Shown here: piece after piece, positions 1 to 9,154 of the stretch
How positions within the stretch are numbered: position 1 is the first letter of the stretch
Layout of the letters: every line of letters begins with the position of its first letter
The notes under the pieces: model-generated
Told to the model about the DNA's origin: nothing
The model's input: only the letters and a program-made list of their open reading frames with translations
Database searches by the model: none
NCBI GenBank assembly: GCA_016841445.1
Contig: JAENZD010000001.1
Span: 1,364,001-1,428,000 of the forward strand
Direction: 5' to 3'
Source of the DNA: Anaerolineaceae bacterium
GTDB taxonomy: Bacteria; Chloroflexota; Anaerolineae; Anaerolineales; Anaerolineaceae
Length of the DNA stretch: 64,000 bases
Position numbers and translations under genes: made by a program

Positions 1-685
1 GATGAATTGATTTGATCGATGTGATTCCTTTTGCTCCCACAACAACATGATCAAGGATTGGCATTTCTAACACCTGACCTGTTTCAACCAGCATCCGTGT
101 CAGGTTGATATCTTCGGGACTGGGTGAAGGATCCCCACTGGGATGGTTGTGCACAATGATCAATGATGCTGCATTATGACGAATACCTGATTTATAAATC
201 TCGGCTGGACGAACAGAGGATGAATTTAAGGATCCCCGGTAGAGCTGTTCAGTACGGATGTGGTGGTTTCGGCTGTCCAACAAAATGACCCACAATTCCT
301 CTTGCTCTAGTCCAGCCATTTTATATTGAACTAGGTTTGCAACATCCTGTGGGCTTGTGATCAGAGGCCGATCTTCTGGTGTGAACCGGGAAATACGAAG
401 CCCAAGTTCAATTGCGGCTTTAATTTGTGCCGCTTTGGCTTGACCCACACCATCGATATTGCACAACTCCGTGAAAGTAGCCTTTCGAAGGCCGGGCAAT
501 CCGCCAAATTGGAACAGCAGCTTCTGCCCAATCTGAACCGCACTTGAACCTTTCATACCAACCCTCAACAGAATGGCGAGAAGCTCTGCATCATTCAGTA
601 CACCTGCCCCCTGCTTTTCTAACCGTTCTCTTGGCCTTTGTGATTCTTCGATGTCCTTAATGCGATACCCTTCGTTGTTGTCCAT
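1..685 (-). CDS. radC: RadC family JAB/JAMM protein (3' end cut by window edge)
   Basis: This frame runs from an ATG at 685 to the left edge without a stop, so only the last residues are missing (228 codons visible). The N-terminal half carries the helix-hairpin-helix-like region (NIDGVGQAKAAQI). The C-terminal half carries the JAMM metal site HNHPSGDPSPSPED, encoded near 115-155, followed by the typical LDHVVVG segment. A GAGGT ribosome site lies just upstream of the ATG. RadC proteins are predicted metallo-hydrolases; a repair role is historical and not well supported. The gene is transcribed away from the signalling cassette at 829. Family assignment is very secure; biological role is not. 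Confidence 0.96.
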   Translation of the reverse strand, partial: MDNNEGYRIKDIEESQRPRERLEKQGAGVLNDAELLAILLRVGMKGSSAVQIGQKLLFQFGGLPGLRKATFTELCNIDGVGQAKAAQIKAAIELGLRISRFTPEDRPLITSPQDVANLVQYKMAGLEQEELWVILLDSRNHHIRTEQLYRGSLNSSSVRPAEIYKSGIRHNAASLIIVHNHPSGDPSPSPEDINLTRMLVETGQVLEMPILDHVVVGAKGITSIKSIH

Positions 686-793
686 TTTGATTACCTCGCA
701 CGGTTATGATTAAGAACCCAGCGGTTCAATACTTTCCGATCAATTCAATATTTCCAAACCAATGAAACAGATTTCTCTCATAAATCTACATGA

Positions 794-799
794 TATAAT
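794..799 (+). promoter_or_regulatory. Candidate -10 element for the partner-switch operon
   Basis: A perfect TATAAT lies 30 bases before the ATG at 829. The hexamer 17 bases further upstream (ATTTCT) is a poor -35, so the promoter may depend on an activator or an alternative sigma factor, or the match may be chance. Confidence 0.4.
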
Positions 800-828
800 A
801 ACATCAAATTAAAATTAACTGGTGATAA

Positions 829-1173
829 ATGGAATTTGCAGTCAAGAAATTTGAAAAATGCGATCTTATTACAATATCCGGAAGAGTTGATAGTTATACT
901 GCACCGAATATCGGTATGCTATTGAAATCCCTGATTTCTGATGGCCAAATGAATATTGTCATTGACCTGGAAAAAGTATCATACCTCTCCAGCTCAGGGC
1001 TTCTGGTTTTCGTAAATGCACAAAAATCGCTCAATAAACAGAAGTGCGGCAGGATTCGATTTTCCGGGACATCGGAACTCATTTTTTCTGCCTTTTCATT
1101 AGCAGGATTTGATAAATTATTTGATTTTTACGCCAATACAACCTCTGCAGTGGAAAGTTTCAGGGAGTTTTAG
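829..1173 (+). CDS. STAS-domain anti-sigma factor antagonist (SpoIIAA/RsbV-like)
   Basis: A 114-residue single STAS domain with the family order GRVD...DLEKVSYLSSSGLL. In SpoIIAA/RsbV the phosphorylated serine lies in a D-S-S-G motif; here the equivalent is S54-S55-S56-G57, so S55 should be the phospho-acceptor and the preceding Asp is replaced by Ser. The protein would bind the HATPase encoded 2 bases downstream when unphosphorylated and be released when phosphorylated. The next two genes supply the kinase/anti-sigma factor and the phosphatase, so this is a complete partner-switching set. No sigma factor gene is adjacent, so the final target is unknown. Confidence 0.93.
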   Translation: MEFAVKKFEKCDLITISGRVDSYTAPNIGMLLKSLISDGQMNIVIDLEKVSYLSSSGLLVFVNAQKSLNKQKCGRIRFSGTSELIFSAFSLAGFDKLFDFYANTTSAVESFREF

Positions 1174-1175
1174 CC

Positions 1176-1589
1176 ATGGCAATGCAAACCTTTCCCGGCA
1201 CTTTCAAAAGCCTCGAACCAATCAGCAAATTTATTGTGGAAAAAGCGAAGGATGCAGGCTTCTCAGCTAAAGATGTATATGCTATCCAAACTGCGGTTGA
1301 TGAAGCTTGTTCAAATGTCATTGACCATGCATACGGCGGAGAAAATCTTGGTACTATTAACATCAGGCTAAAAAATTTAAATAGCAAATTAAGCATCATT
1401 ATTTCAGATACGGGTAAACCATTTGATCCGGAAGACATCCCTGATCCGGATATCACCTCCCCGCTGGAAATTCGGAAAGAACGGGGGCTTGGGATCTTCT
1501 TCATGAAAAAATTGATGGATGAAGTTATTTTTGAGTTTTCACCTTCCGAAGGGAACAAGCTAACTCTCATAAAATATAAAGGTAGTTAG
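1176..1589 (+). CDS. Anti-sigma regulatory factor / Ser-Thr kinase (RsbW/SpoIIAB-like HATPase)
   Basis: A 137-residue GHKL ATPase. The N-box is AVDEACSNVIDHAY (about residues 41-54), the G1 box is DTGKPFDP, and the G2 box is ERGLGIFFMKKLMDEV. This is the RsbW type rather than a full histidine kinase because there is no HisKA helix. It is expected to phosphorylate the STAS protein and to bind either the STAS protein or a target factor. The start ATG is 2 bases after the STAS stop and the stop is 2 bases before the phosphatase ATG, so the three genes are very likely cotranscribed. Confidence 0.93.
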   Translation: MAMQTFPGTFKSLEPISKFIVEKAKDAGFSAKDVYAIQTAVDEACSNVIDHAYGGENLGTINIRLKNLNSKLSIIISDTGKPFDPEDIPDPDITSPLEIRKERGLGIFFMKKLMDEVIFEFSPSEGNKLTLIKYKGS

Positions 1590-1591
1590 CA

Positions 1592-4500
1592 ATGCTTGAG
1601 CTCAAAAATGGTCAAAAACCTTCACTGCCATCCACGCAGGATATCTTATACTTAAGTGAACAAATAGCAGCGAACGTTTCCCTCGAGGGTCAGACCAAAA
1701 TTCTGCAAGATTTCCTTAATGAGCATTTCAAAGGGAAGTCACATATCGTTTTCAAATCACCCCGAAAATCTTTACCAATTTCATTTTCCTCGGAACATTT
1801 CCCATTTAACCCTGTTGATTTCTTTCAAAATGAATTTTCAGGAGATCACCTGATATTAAATGACAGTGATCGCGTCTTTTCGGTAACAAAGCTTAAGTAT
1901 GCCGATGAGTTATTTGGGCTGATCATTGTTGAATGGAATATTCCAATTGACGAATCCGTCCTTTATTCGCTTGATCAATTAGCACAGGTAACAAGTTTCA
2001 CTATATACGCAACCATCCAAAAACAGTTAAATGTATGGCGGCAAAAACAGTTGAAACTGGTTCGCTCTGTTTCAGAAAAAATCTCCCAAACCACAGATTT
2101 GGATCAGTTATCTGAGCAGATCACAAGACTTGTCCAGGAAACATTCGAATTCTACTATGTAGCAATTTTCATCATTAATAGTGAGACAAAAAAGCTAAAT
2201 TTTAAAGCAAGTGCTTGCACAGGTGAAAACGACCGTCCCGAATTTGAACAAAAAGACCATCCGGGCTTCTCATTAGGGGAACATATGATTGGATATGTTG
2301 CCAATACCGGGCTGGAATTGATTGCCAACAACGTCAGTGAAGAACCCAGGTACAAAGCTGTCGATTCTCTCACCAACACAAAATCTGAAGCTGTCATACC
2401 CCTCAAGGTTGAATCAAGAATATTTGGTGTTTTCGATGTGCAATCAGATGAGCTGAACGCTTTTGATGAGGATGTCCTCCTTGTTTTGCATGCTTTAGCG
2501 AACAGCATTTCGCTCGCTGTAGAAAGTGCGCAACTTTACCAGGGGCTGCAAAACCAGGCTACCCAACTTTCGATTGTAGGTCAGGTTAGCCGGGCTATAA
2601 CCTATATCCTGGACATTGATGAATTGATCCTGAAAATTGTTTCCATCATTCACGACCGGTTTAATTTCCCTTTTGTTCACCTGTACACGGTTGATCCACA
2701 TCAAGAAAAGATCATATTTAAAGCTGGCAGTGGTTCACGTACAGCGTTATACCAGGAAGCTGGCACGGCATTTGATATCCATTCACCCATTGGGATACTG
2801 CCTTGGGTAGCACAACATGGTAAAACCAAACGGATCAATGATGTAACCAAAGAACCCTTATTTCTTGAATCGCCTTTTTCCTCAGAAATCAGCGGTTCTG
2901 AGATGTCAATTCCTTTAACTTTTGCAGGTAATATCCTGGGCATTCTTGACATTCAAAGTGATCAGATGAACGCATTCTCCCAGGAAGACCAACAACTAAT
3001 GGAAACATTAGCAGACAATATCGCTATCGCCCTACGAAATGCTCGTCTCTACCATTCTGAAAATTGGCGCCGCAAGGTGGCTGAATCCATGCGGGATGTA
3101 GCTGGATTATTGTCTGAGAAAATTGAACTGAAAGACGTTCTCGACCGTATACTCGTCCAGCTTCACATCACGCTGCCCTGTGATATTGCCGGCATATGGT
3201 TATTCAACAGCGATGAAGTTCAGGGCGAGCTACCAATTGGCGATAGGGTCCTGCATTTGGCAGCATATAAAACTGCTGAAGGCTATCCCTCAGAAGAGTT
3301 GGGCAACATCACATTTTTACCAGACAGTTGGGTTAAGGCTTCGTTTGAGGAGAAAGCACCTACAATCCGCCAACCAGGCGATTCAATCGGACCTATTGCT
3401 GAAAAATTTAACCTGGCAGAGAACTACTCCTCAATTTCTGCACCGCTGCATATTGGGGATGAAATACTTGGCATGTTAACACTTGTCCACCATACACAAG
3501 GAAGATACGGCACCGAATCACAAAATATCACTTCTGTTTTTGCGAGTTATGCTGCGATTGCTATCAAGAATACCCGCCTATTTTCAACCTCACAGGAACA
3601 AGCCTGGATATCAACCATCTTATTACAGGTCGCTCAAGCTACACAATCCCTCACCACAATCGACGAATTAGTCACTACAATCGTCAGGTTAACCCCTTTG
3701 GTCGTGGGTGTCAAAGGATGCGCTCTCTTCCTTCGCGAACCTGAAACGGGTATTTTCTCGCTCTACGCGCTATATGGTATCGGTGAATCCTCTGATAACC
3801 TTGATCTCGACAAACCATTACCGTTGATCAATGCACCAATCCTGGATGAATTAGCTGCCATTCAGGAACCGCTTTATGTTCACCATCCAAAAGAAGATTT
3901 CAACCTCCCTGAAACATTTACAACCCAGATGGAAAAAGATACACTTATTCTGCTACCCCTCATTTCGCGCAATGAGGTTTTAGGCGCATTCCTTCTGGCA
4001 AATGAATCAAGCAGCATTAATCAAAATAATCAATTGGAAGTCTTTAGTGAAGAGCGCCTGAGCATCATCCGCGGGATCATTCAACAGACCGCTGTCGCTG
4101 TCGAGAATATCCGATTGCTGGAAGAGAAACAGGAAGAAGCTTATGTTTCGGCAGTTTTGCTTCAATCCGCACAGGCAGTCGTCAGCAGCGAAAACCTTGA
4201 AGACACCCTTGATTCGCTTGTTCAAATCATGCCAATTTTGGTGGGCATCGAATCGAGTGTCATTTATATTTGGGACGATGACGGTTTTTTCAGATCTGCT
4301 CATGCTGAATTAAAAGAAAAATCAGCTCAAGAAGATCTTATCGGAACAAAATATCTGCCTGGTGATTTTCCAATGCTGGATACCGTTTTTCGGATTAACA
4401 ACCCTGTAGTTTTCCCCTTTACAGAAGCTACCTTACCGGCAGAAGACTGGGACCTGGTCCTACCGGATGATGGGCAAGTTGACCCTCTGGCTGTCGTAAA

Positions 4501-5485
4501 TAGCCGTTATCCATTACTAATGGGATTCCCTTTATCAATGCACGAAGATAGGTTTGGTGTTCTCCTCGCATCAGACACAAATATCTCAATTAACCGGGAA
4601 AGGCGTTTTGAACTGATCTGGGGAATAGCTCAGCAAGCCTCACTCGCAATCCAAAATGACATCATAAACAAAGATGTGTTGGAACGCCAACATCTCGAAC
4701 GTGAATTTCAACTGGCAAGGGACATCCAGCAAACATTCTTGCCTGACAAGGTGCCCGACATTCCAGGATGGCAGATAGATGTTCGCTGGGAGACGGCAAG
4801 GCAAGTCGGTGGCGATTTCTATGATTACTTCTTGCTGCCCGATGGTCGTTTAGGTTTTGTGATAGCTGATGTATCTGATAAAGGATTAGCAGCTTCTTTG
4901 TATATGTCCGTAACTAGAACCCTGATCCGAGCTGCAGCCCCCGAATACAAATCCCCCGCCAGGACGCTGGAACGAGTCAATGATCTGCTCCTCGCAAATT
5001 CACAGGACGGGTTATTTGTAACCACATTTTATGGTGTATTGAATCTTGATGAGGGAATTTTAACCTATTCAATTGCAGGGCATAACCCACCAATGATATC
5101 GCGCCATGACGGACAGACGGTCGAGATTTTAGGGAAAGGCGGTATTGCATTAGGTGCACTACCGAATATTCACCTGGATGAACAAATCACTAACCTGCAA
5201 GCGGGAGATTGTTTGGTTTTGTACACCGATGGGGTCACGGAAGCTTTCAACGCTGATGAAGAAATGTATGGTGAAGCGCGGCTGGAAAGGAATCTACAAA
5301 TGACCATCGGTCAGGGGGCTAGCGTTCTGATTGAGACTCTGGAAAAAGATCTTGATACCTTCCGGGGGAGCACCCCGTTGAGTGATGATACAACTATTTT
5401 AGCAATCTGTAAGGAACAATCACTGGCAAATTATCACCGGAACCCTGGTGCCCCGCAAGACGCTATCAACAGTGCTTCCGAATAG
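1592..5485 (+). CDS. Multi-GAF sensor with C-terminal SpoIIE/PP2C phosphatase
   Basis: A 1297-residue soluble sensor. At least five GAF-like repeats can be seen, beginning near residues 155, 327, 496, 676 and 854; the first 130 residues may be a sixth, degenerate one. They are joined by helical linkers with repeating patterns such as LLQVAQATQSL and LLQSAQAVVSS. A linker helix (LEREFQLARDIQQTFLP, about 1034) leads into a PP2C/SpoIIE domain with metal-binding Asp motifs GGDFYD (about 1073), ADVSDKG, YTDGVTEAF and SDDTT. RsbU/RsbP-type enzymes dephosphorylate the STAS partner, so this should be the input and the reset arm of the cassette. The ligand of the GAF domains is unknown. The last 66 bases overlap the opposite-strand gene at 5420. 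Confidence 0.95.
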   Translation: MLELKNGQKPSLPSTQDILYLSEQIAANVSLEGQTKILQDFLNEHFKGKSHIVFKSPRKSLPISFSSEHFPFNPVDFFQNEFSGDHLILNDSDRVFSVTKLKYADELFGLIIVEWNIPIDESVLYSLDQLAQVTSFTIYATIQKQLNVWRQKQLKLVRSVSEKISQTTDLDQLSEQITRLVQETFEFYYVAIFIINSETKKLNFKASACTGENDRPEFEQKDHPGFSLGEHMIGYVANTGLELIANNVSEEPRYKAVDSLTNTKSEAVIPLKVESRIFGVFDVQSDELNAFDEDVLLVLHALANSISLAVESAQLYQGLQNQATQLSIVGQVSRAITYILDIDELILKIVSIIHDRFNFPFVHLYTVDPHQEKIIFKAGSGSRTALYQEAGTAFDIHSPIGILPWVAQHGKTKRINDVTKEPLFLESPFSSEISGSEMSIPLTFAGNILGILDIQSDQMNAFSQEDQQLMETLADNIAIALRNARLYHSENWRRKVAESMRDVAGLLSEKIELKDVLDRILVQLHITLPCDIAGIWLFNSDEVQGELPIGDRVLHLAAYKTAEGYPSEELGNITFLPDSWVKASFEEKAPTIRQPGDSIGPIAEKFNLAENYSSISAPLHIGDEILGMLTLVHHTQGRYGTESQNITSVFASYAAIAIKNTRLFSTSQEQAWISTILLQVAQATQSLTTIDELVTTIVRLTPLVVGVKGCALFLREPETGIFSLYALYGIGESSDNLDLDKPLPLINAPILDELAAIQEPLYVHHPKEDFNLPETFTTQMEKDTLILLPLISRNEVLGAFLLANESSSINQNNQLEVFSEERLSIIRGIIQQTAVAVENIRLLEEKQEEAYVSAVLLQSAQAVVSSENLEDTLDSLVQIMPILVGIESSVIYIWDDDGFFRSAHAELKEKSAQEDLIGTKYLPGDFPMLDTVFRINNPVVFPFTEATLPAEDWDLVLPDDGQVDPLAVVNSRYPLLMGFPLSMHEDRFGVLLASDTNISINRERRFELIWGIAQQASLAIQNDIINKDVLERQHLEREFQLARDIQQTFLPDKVPDIPGWQIDVRWETARQVGGDFYDYFLLPDGRLGFVIADVSDKGLAASLYMSVTRTLIRAAAPEYKSPARTLERVNDLLLANSQDGLFVTTFYGVLNLDEGILTYSIAGHNPPMISRHDGQTVEILGKGGIALGALPNIHLDEQITNLQAGDCLVLYTDGVTEAFNADEEMYGEARLERNLQMTIGQGASVLIETLEKDLDTFRGSTPLSDDTTILAICKEQSLANYHRNPGAPQDAINSASE

Positions 5486-7162
5486 CAACTCCAATATTGG
5501 AGATAAACCATACCCCCCCATCACGATCATATCGGCGTCTTCCTCACTTGCAGTCCGCAGTATTGCACGTCCGACCCCTCCTGACCGCTTCTTAAAATAA
5601 GTATTCTGGCAGCAGTCCCCAAGGTAATTTTCGGCGTCATTAATTAGTTTTTGTCCCTTTTCCGGATTTTTATCAACAACCAGGACAGTGAGTTTAGTTT
5701 GGTATTTGCTAGCGAAATAGGCCGAAACAAACAGCGCTTCTTTGCCTTTAGAACTGCCATCGTAAGCAAGTAGTAAATGATCCATTCTCCCAATCTGGTT
5801 TCGAACAACCATAATAGGTCGCGAGCTTCTCCGAAGGATCGTGCGCATACCAGATGAAAGTCTGCGAAAAATTTTCGGGGATGGCGGATGAGATAATTTC
5901 AGCACGATCAAATCATTGAACTGGGCGCGATCGGTGATCGTTTCAGCAATATCACCCTGAGCAAACACCACCTTGCCATGAACCCCAGATTGAAGAAGTC
6001 TTTCAGAAAAAGCTCTAGAAAATTCAGCTTCTTTTTCCGCTGTCCAGTCTCCCTGGCCGTTGACCACCAAACCGCGCACATCTGCATTCTCCATTTTTGC
6101 TAGAATAACTGCTTGTTCGATAGCAATCCAACTTTCTGGACTGCCATTGATCGCGATCAAAATGTCTGTGAATAAACTTTCACTATTCCCCTTTTTCATT
6201 TCATGCCATTCGCCAGGCGACGTAAAATCTTCTAAAGGTTTTGGCAGCAATATTTTGAGCAACATCTGGCCTACCCTATGAACAACCCTCTTCAACCGTC
6301 TTCCATAGTGACTGACGAAATCAGAAGCAGCTTTTTCAGGACGGATCGACCAACCTAATTTTTCTTGCATATAGGTTTGATGGTCCAAAACCCAAATATA
6401 AAGGTCGGTTTCTGTTCGCTGTGGAAATTCTTGAAGGATTTTTTGTTTTCTGATGACTTCGACGACAGGTTTATAAACATTCTCATACCAATGCGAAATA
6501 GCTTCCTCTGGTGATATCTCTCGTGACTGCTCGATGCCCATATAATGACGGTGGACACGAATATGTTCCTTTAATGTTTCATACTGGCCGGGGAAGGTTA
6601 ATTCCAGGAAGACACCGGGTACAACCTTATCAAAATTCGTTTCTTCAAGAAAATCTGCATATTCAGCTTTTAAGATGATTTCCTCAGGAGAATCCTCAGC
6701 AGATAATGGTACTTTGGTTTTTATTTCGTTTACATTGGCTTCGATTTTCTCAGCACCAATTTGCTTGGCAATGGAAACACGGTGGTTCCCATCCAACACA
6801 AAATAGGCATCCCCAATTTTATAGACGCTGATCGGGGGTAATCCAGGACTGCCTGGTGAGGTCATGCTTGTTTTTACATTAGCCCAGCGTTGCATGTCTG
6901 AGTCGCGTAACGGCAGAAAATTTCTGTCGAAATCTTGATAGCGATTTACACTCCCTATGATTGCATCAACCGGGATTTCCTGAACGCCCTTGGAAGAGCC
7001 CCCAACAGCATGCATTTGTTTACTGATTTCATCATAATGCAGTAGTTCTTTGGATTCTCCGGTGATGACAGACCATAAATGCTGCAATCTTGCTTTCGCA
7101 CGAGCATGTTTAAAATCTTCAAGTGCCCGCATATATTCAATTTGATTCTTTTCGTCCGTCAT
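5420..7162 (-). CDS. ParB-like domain fused to two universal stress protein domains
   Basis: A 580-residue protein. Residues about 60-150 contain a ParB/sulfiredoxin-like module with a VLDGNHRVSIAKQIGA motif close to the GxHR/GERR nucleotide site of ParB relatives. A helical middle (150-310) leads to two Usp domains (about 330-450 and 460-580). The second keeps the ATP-binding pattern G-x2-G-x9-G-S/T (GGYG ... FGST); the first lacks it. The start is well set by AGGAG six bases before the ATG at 7162. It converges on the GAF-SpoIIE gene and overlaps its end by 66 bases. A nucleotide-responsive stress role is inferred; no direct evidence ties it to the phosphatase. Confidence 0.85.
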   Translation of the reverse strand: MTDEKNQIEYMRALEDFKHARAKARLQHLWSVITGESKELLHYDEISKQMHAVGGSSKGVQEIPVDAIIGSVNRYQDFDRNFLPLRDSDMQRWANVKTSMTSPGSPGLPPISVYKIGDAYFVLDGNHRVSIAKQIGAEKIEANVNEIKTKVPLSAEDSPEEIILKAEYADFLEETNFDKVVPGVFLELTFPGQYETLKEHIRVHRHYMGIEQSREISPEEAISHWYENVYKPVVEVIRKQKILQEFPQRTETDLYIWVLDHQTYMQEKLGWSIRPEKAASDFVSHYGRRLKRVVHRVGQMLLKILLPKPLEDFTSPGEWHEMKKGNSESLFTDILIAINGSPESWIAIEQAVILAKMENADVRGLVVNGQGDWTAEKEAEFSRAFSERLLQSGVHGKVVFAQGDIAETITDRAQFNDLIVLKLSHPPSPKIFRRLSSGMRTILRRSSRPIMVVRNQIGRMDHLLLAYDGSSKGKEALFVSAYFASKYQTKLTVLVVDKNPEKGQKLINDAENYLGDCCQNTYFKKRSGGVGRAILRTASEEDADMIVMGGYGLSPILELLFGSTVDSVLRGTRVPVIICQ

Positions 7163-7467
7163 ACAAAACTCCTGTATGATTTATTTGTCTTTCTTCCTGT
7201 CATATTACTGTCTGAAACACCTAATGACAAATTGATTAATAACAATCTACCATAAATTTCATTAAATGAATAATAATTTCTCATTAATCGACTGTTTTCT
7301 TCGGAGGCGGTTACCTGTCTATTGGAACTACAATCTGTCCAATTAAATTCCTCAGGAGAATATTTCGAATAACTGCATGGCATATCAATCATGCTATAAT
7401 TTCAAGGAATATGACCACGAACGACTTTTCGGAACAATTTGTACGCTAAAGGATCAATCAAGAAACA
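7163..7467. other. Intergenic region between divergent genes
   Basis: This AT-rich stretch separates the Usp fusion (minus) from the PfkB gene (plus). It contains a TATAAT on the plus strand at 7395-7400, about 68 bases before the PfkB ATG, with no good -35 at normal spacing. A 77-codon open frame on the minus strand here has no recognisable protein character. Nothing else was recognised. Confidence 0.5.
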
Positions 7468-8340
7468 ATGAAATCTAGTGAGACTGCAATTCAAAAAATC
7501 GGGACCGTACCCATTGACTACCTTGTTATTGGCCATATCACCAAAGATCTCATAAATTCCTCAGAACGTCTGGGGGGAACAGCGACTTTCTCCGGGTTGA
7601 CAGCCAATGCACTCGGATTGAGAACAGGGATCATAACATCATCCTCCGGGGATATAGACCTCTCATCCCTTGAGGAACTTTGGATAAACAACATAATCAG
7701 TGAACACACGACAACCTTCCGGAATATTTCGGATGGTATTTCACGAAACCAATTTCTTTACAAGATCGCGTCGCCGCTCACCAAATCGGATGTACCGGAA
7801 ATGCCTTCCCCACCAAAAATACTTCATCTTGGTCCTGTCGCTGATGAGGTAGACCCAAATATTCTTTCTTGCTTTCCACAAAGCATGAAATGCCTGACAC
7901 CTCAGGGATGGTTTCGTAAGAGAGACGAAGAGAATCGGGTTATCATGAAGCCATGGGCTGCCTATGAGCAAGTCCTTTCCCTATCAGATGCTGCAGTAAT
8001 CAGCCTCGATGATCTAAATAAGGATGAGGTATCCATTGCAAAAATGGCTGCCTCCATCCCAGTATTGGCAGTCACTGAAAACTATAAAGGCGCTCGTGTA
8101 TACTGGCAAAATGATGTCCGTTTTTTCAGCGCGCCTGAGGTAGAATATGTTGACGATACAGGTGCTGGTGATATTTTTTCAGCAGCCTTTTTTTACAGGT
8201 ATTTCTTCACGAAAGACCCCTGGGAAGCAGCGCGTTTTGCAGTGTCAATTGCATCCTGGTCGGTTGAGAGGATGTACTTAGAAAGTATTCCAACAATGTT
8301 GGAAATCACGAAGGCAAAAACGGAAGTGGTAGGATATTAG
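7468..8340 (+). CDS. PfkB-family (ribokinase-like) sugar or nucleoside kinase
   Basis: A 290-residue protein with the PfkB fold. The N-terminal part has the IGHITKD and LGGTATFSGLTANALG segments. The second PfkB signature DDTGAGDIFSAAFFYRY (about 229-245) includes the catalytic-base Asp of GAGD and the anion hole. The first PfkB signature is weak, so the phosphate acceptor cannot be named. The stop lies 10 bases before parA and the gene reads as the first member of a kinase-parA-parB-amidohydrolase run. Confidence 0.82.
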   Translation: MKSSETAIQKIGTVPIDYLVIGHITKDLINSSERLGGTATFSGLTANALGLRTGIITSSSGDIDLSSLEELWINNIISEHTTTFRNISDGISRNQFLYKIASPLTKSDVPEMPSPPKILHLGPVADEVDPNILSCFPQSMKCLTPQGWFRKRDEENRVIMKPWAAYEQVLSLSDAAVISLDDLNKDEVSIAKMAASIPVLAVTENYKGARVYWQNDVRFFSAPEVEYVDDTGAGDIFSAAFFYRYFFTKDPWEAARFAVSIASWSVERMYLESIPTMLEITKAKTEVVGY

Positions 8341-8350
8341 AGGTTAAGTT

Positions 8351-9154
8351 ATGGGCCTGGGAAAAATACATACTATTGTCAATCAGAAAGGTGGTGTTGG
8401 GAAAACAACAACAGCAATCAATCTAGGTGCTTCCCTGGCTTATTTGGGTCAGCGGATCCTGATCATCGACATCGATCCCCAGGCTAACGCAACATCTTGT
8501 TTAGGGATCAATAAGAATAGCGTTGATGGCGGCACCTATGAAGTTCTGATTGGTGCCCAACCAATTCTTTCCCAAATCCTTCATAATCCCCGATTTCGTT
8601 TATCATTGCTTCCCTCATCGCCTGCCCTGGCTGGCGCTGAAATAGAGTTAATTGAAATCCAAAAGCGCGAGTACCGCTTAGCGCAGGTTTTAGAACCCAT
8701 CAGGTATCGTTATGATTATATTCTGATCGATTGCCCGCCATCGCTAGGGTTATTAACTCTTAACGGATTGGTAGCCGCACAAGATGGAGTCTTGATCCCT
8801 GTCCAATGCGAGTACCTTGCCCTGGAAGGCCTTGGGCAATTGACCCAAACCATCAATCGTGTAAAAACCTCACTTTTTAATGAGCTTGAAATTCGCGGCG
8901 TCATTCTGACAATGTATGATGGCAGGACAAATCTCTCTGAAGATGTTGTCAATGAGGTTAGGATTTTTTTTGGAAGCCAGGTATTCAACACATTAATTCC
9001 CCGGTCTATCCGTTTGGCAGAAGCACCCTCTTATGGAATGCCAATATCATTTTTTGCGCCCGGGTCAAGCGGTGCTGTATCGTATGAGAAATTAGCAAGA
9101 GAATTATTAGCATCTGATAAAGTAAATATCCACATGTCAGAGGAGGTAAGTTAA
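8351..9154 (+). CDS. parA: Chromosome partitioning ATPase ParA (Soj)
   Basis: A 267-residue deviant Walker A ATPase. Residues about 11-20 read KGGVGKTTTA, followed by IIDIDPQANAT (A' motif) and ILIDCPPSLGLLT (Walker B). No N-terminal HTH is present, so it is the short chromosomal Soj type that binds DNA non-specifically. Its stop codon TAA shares its last base with the ATG of parB (TAATG), which implies translational coupling. An AGGAGG site for parB lies inside the end of this gene. No canonical parS palindrome was found by eye nearby. Confidence 0.96.
   Translation: MGLGKIHTIVNQKGGVGKTTTAINLGASLAYLGQRILIIDIDPQANATSCLGINKNSVDGGTYEVLIGAQPILSQILHNPRFRLSLLPSSPALAGAEIELIEIQKREYRLAQVLEPIRYRYDYILIDCPPSLGLLTLNGLVAAQDGVLIPVQCEYLALEGLGQLTQTINRVKTSLFNELEIRGVILTMYDGRTNLSEDVVNEVRIFFGSQVFNTLIPRSIRLAEAPSYGMPISFFAPGSSGAVSYEKLARELLASDKVNIHMSEEVS

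Noticed and set aside
1160-1570. 136-codon minus-strand ORF
   Set aside because: It is opposite the HATPase gene, whose ATPase motifs are unmistakable.
7159-7392. 77-codon minus-strand ORF before the Usp fusion
   Set aside because: No ribosome site, no recognisable motif, and it lies in the promoter region of the divergent genes.
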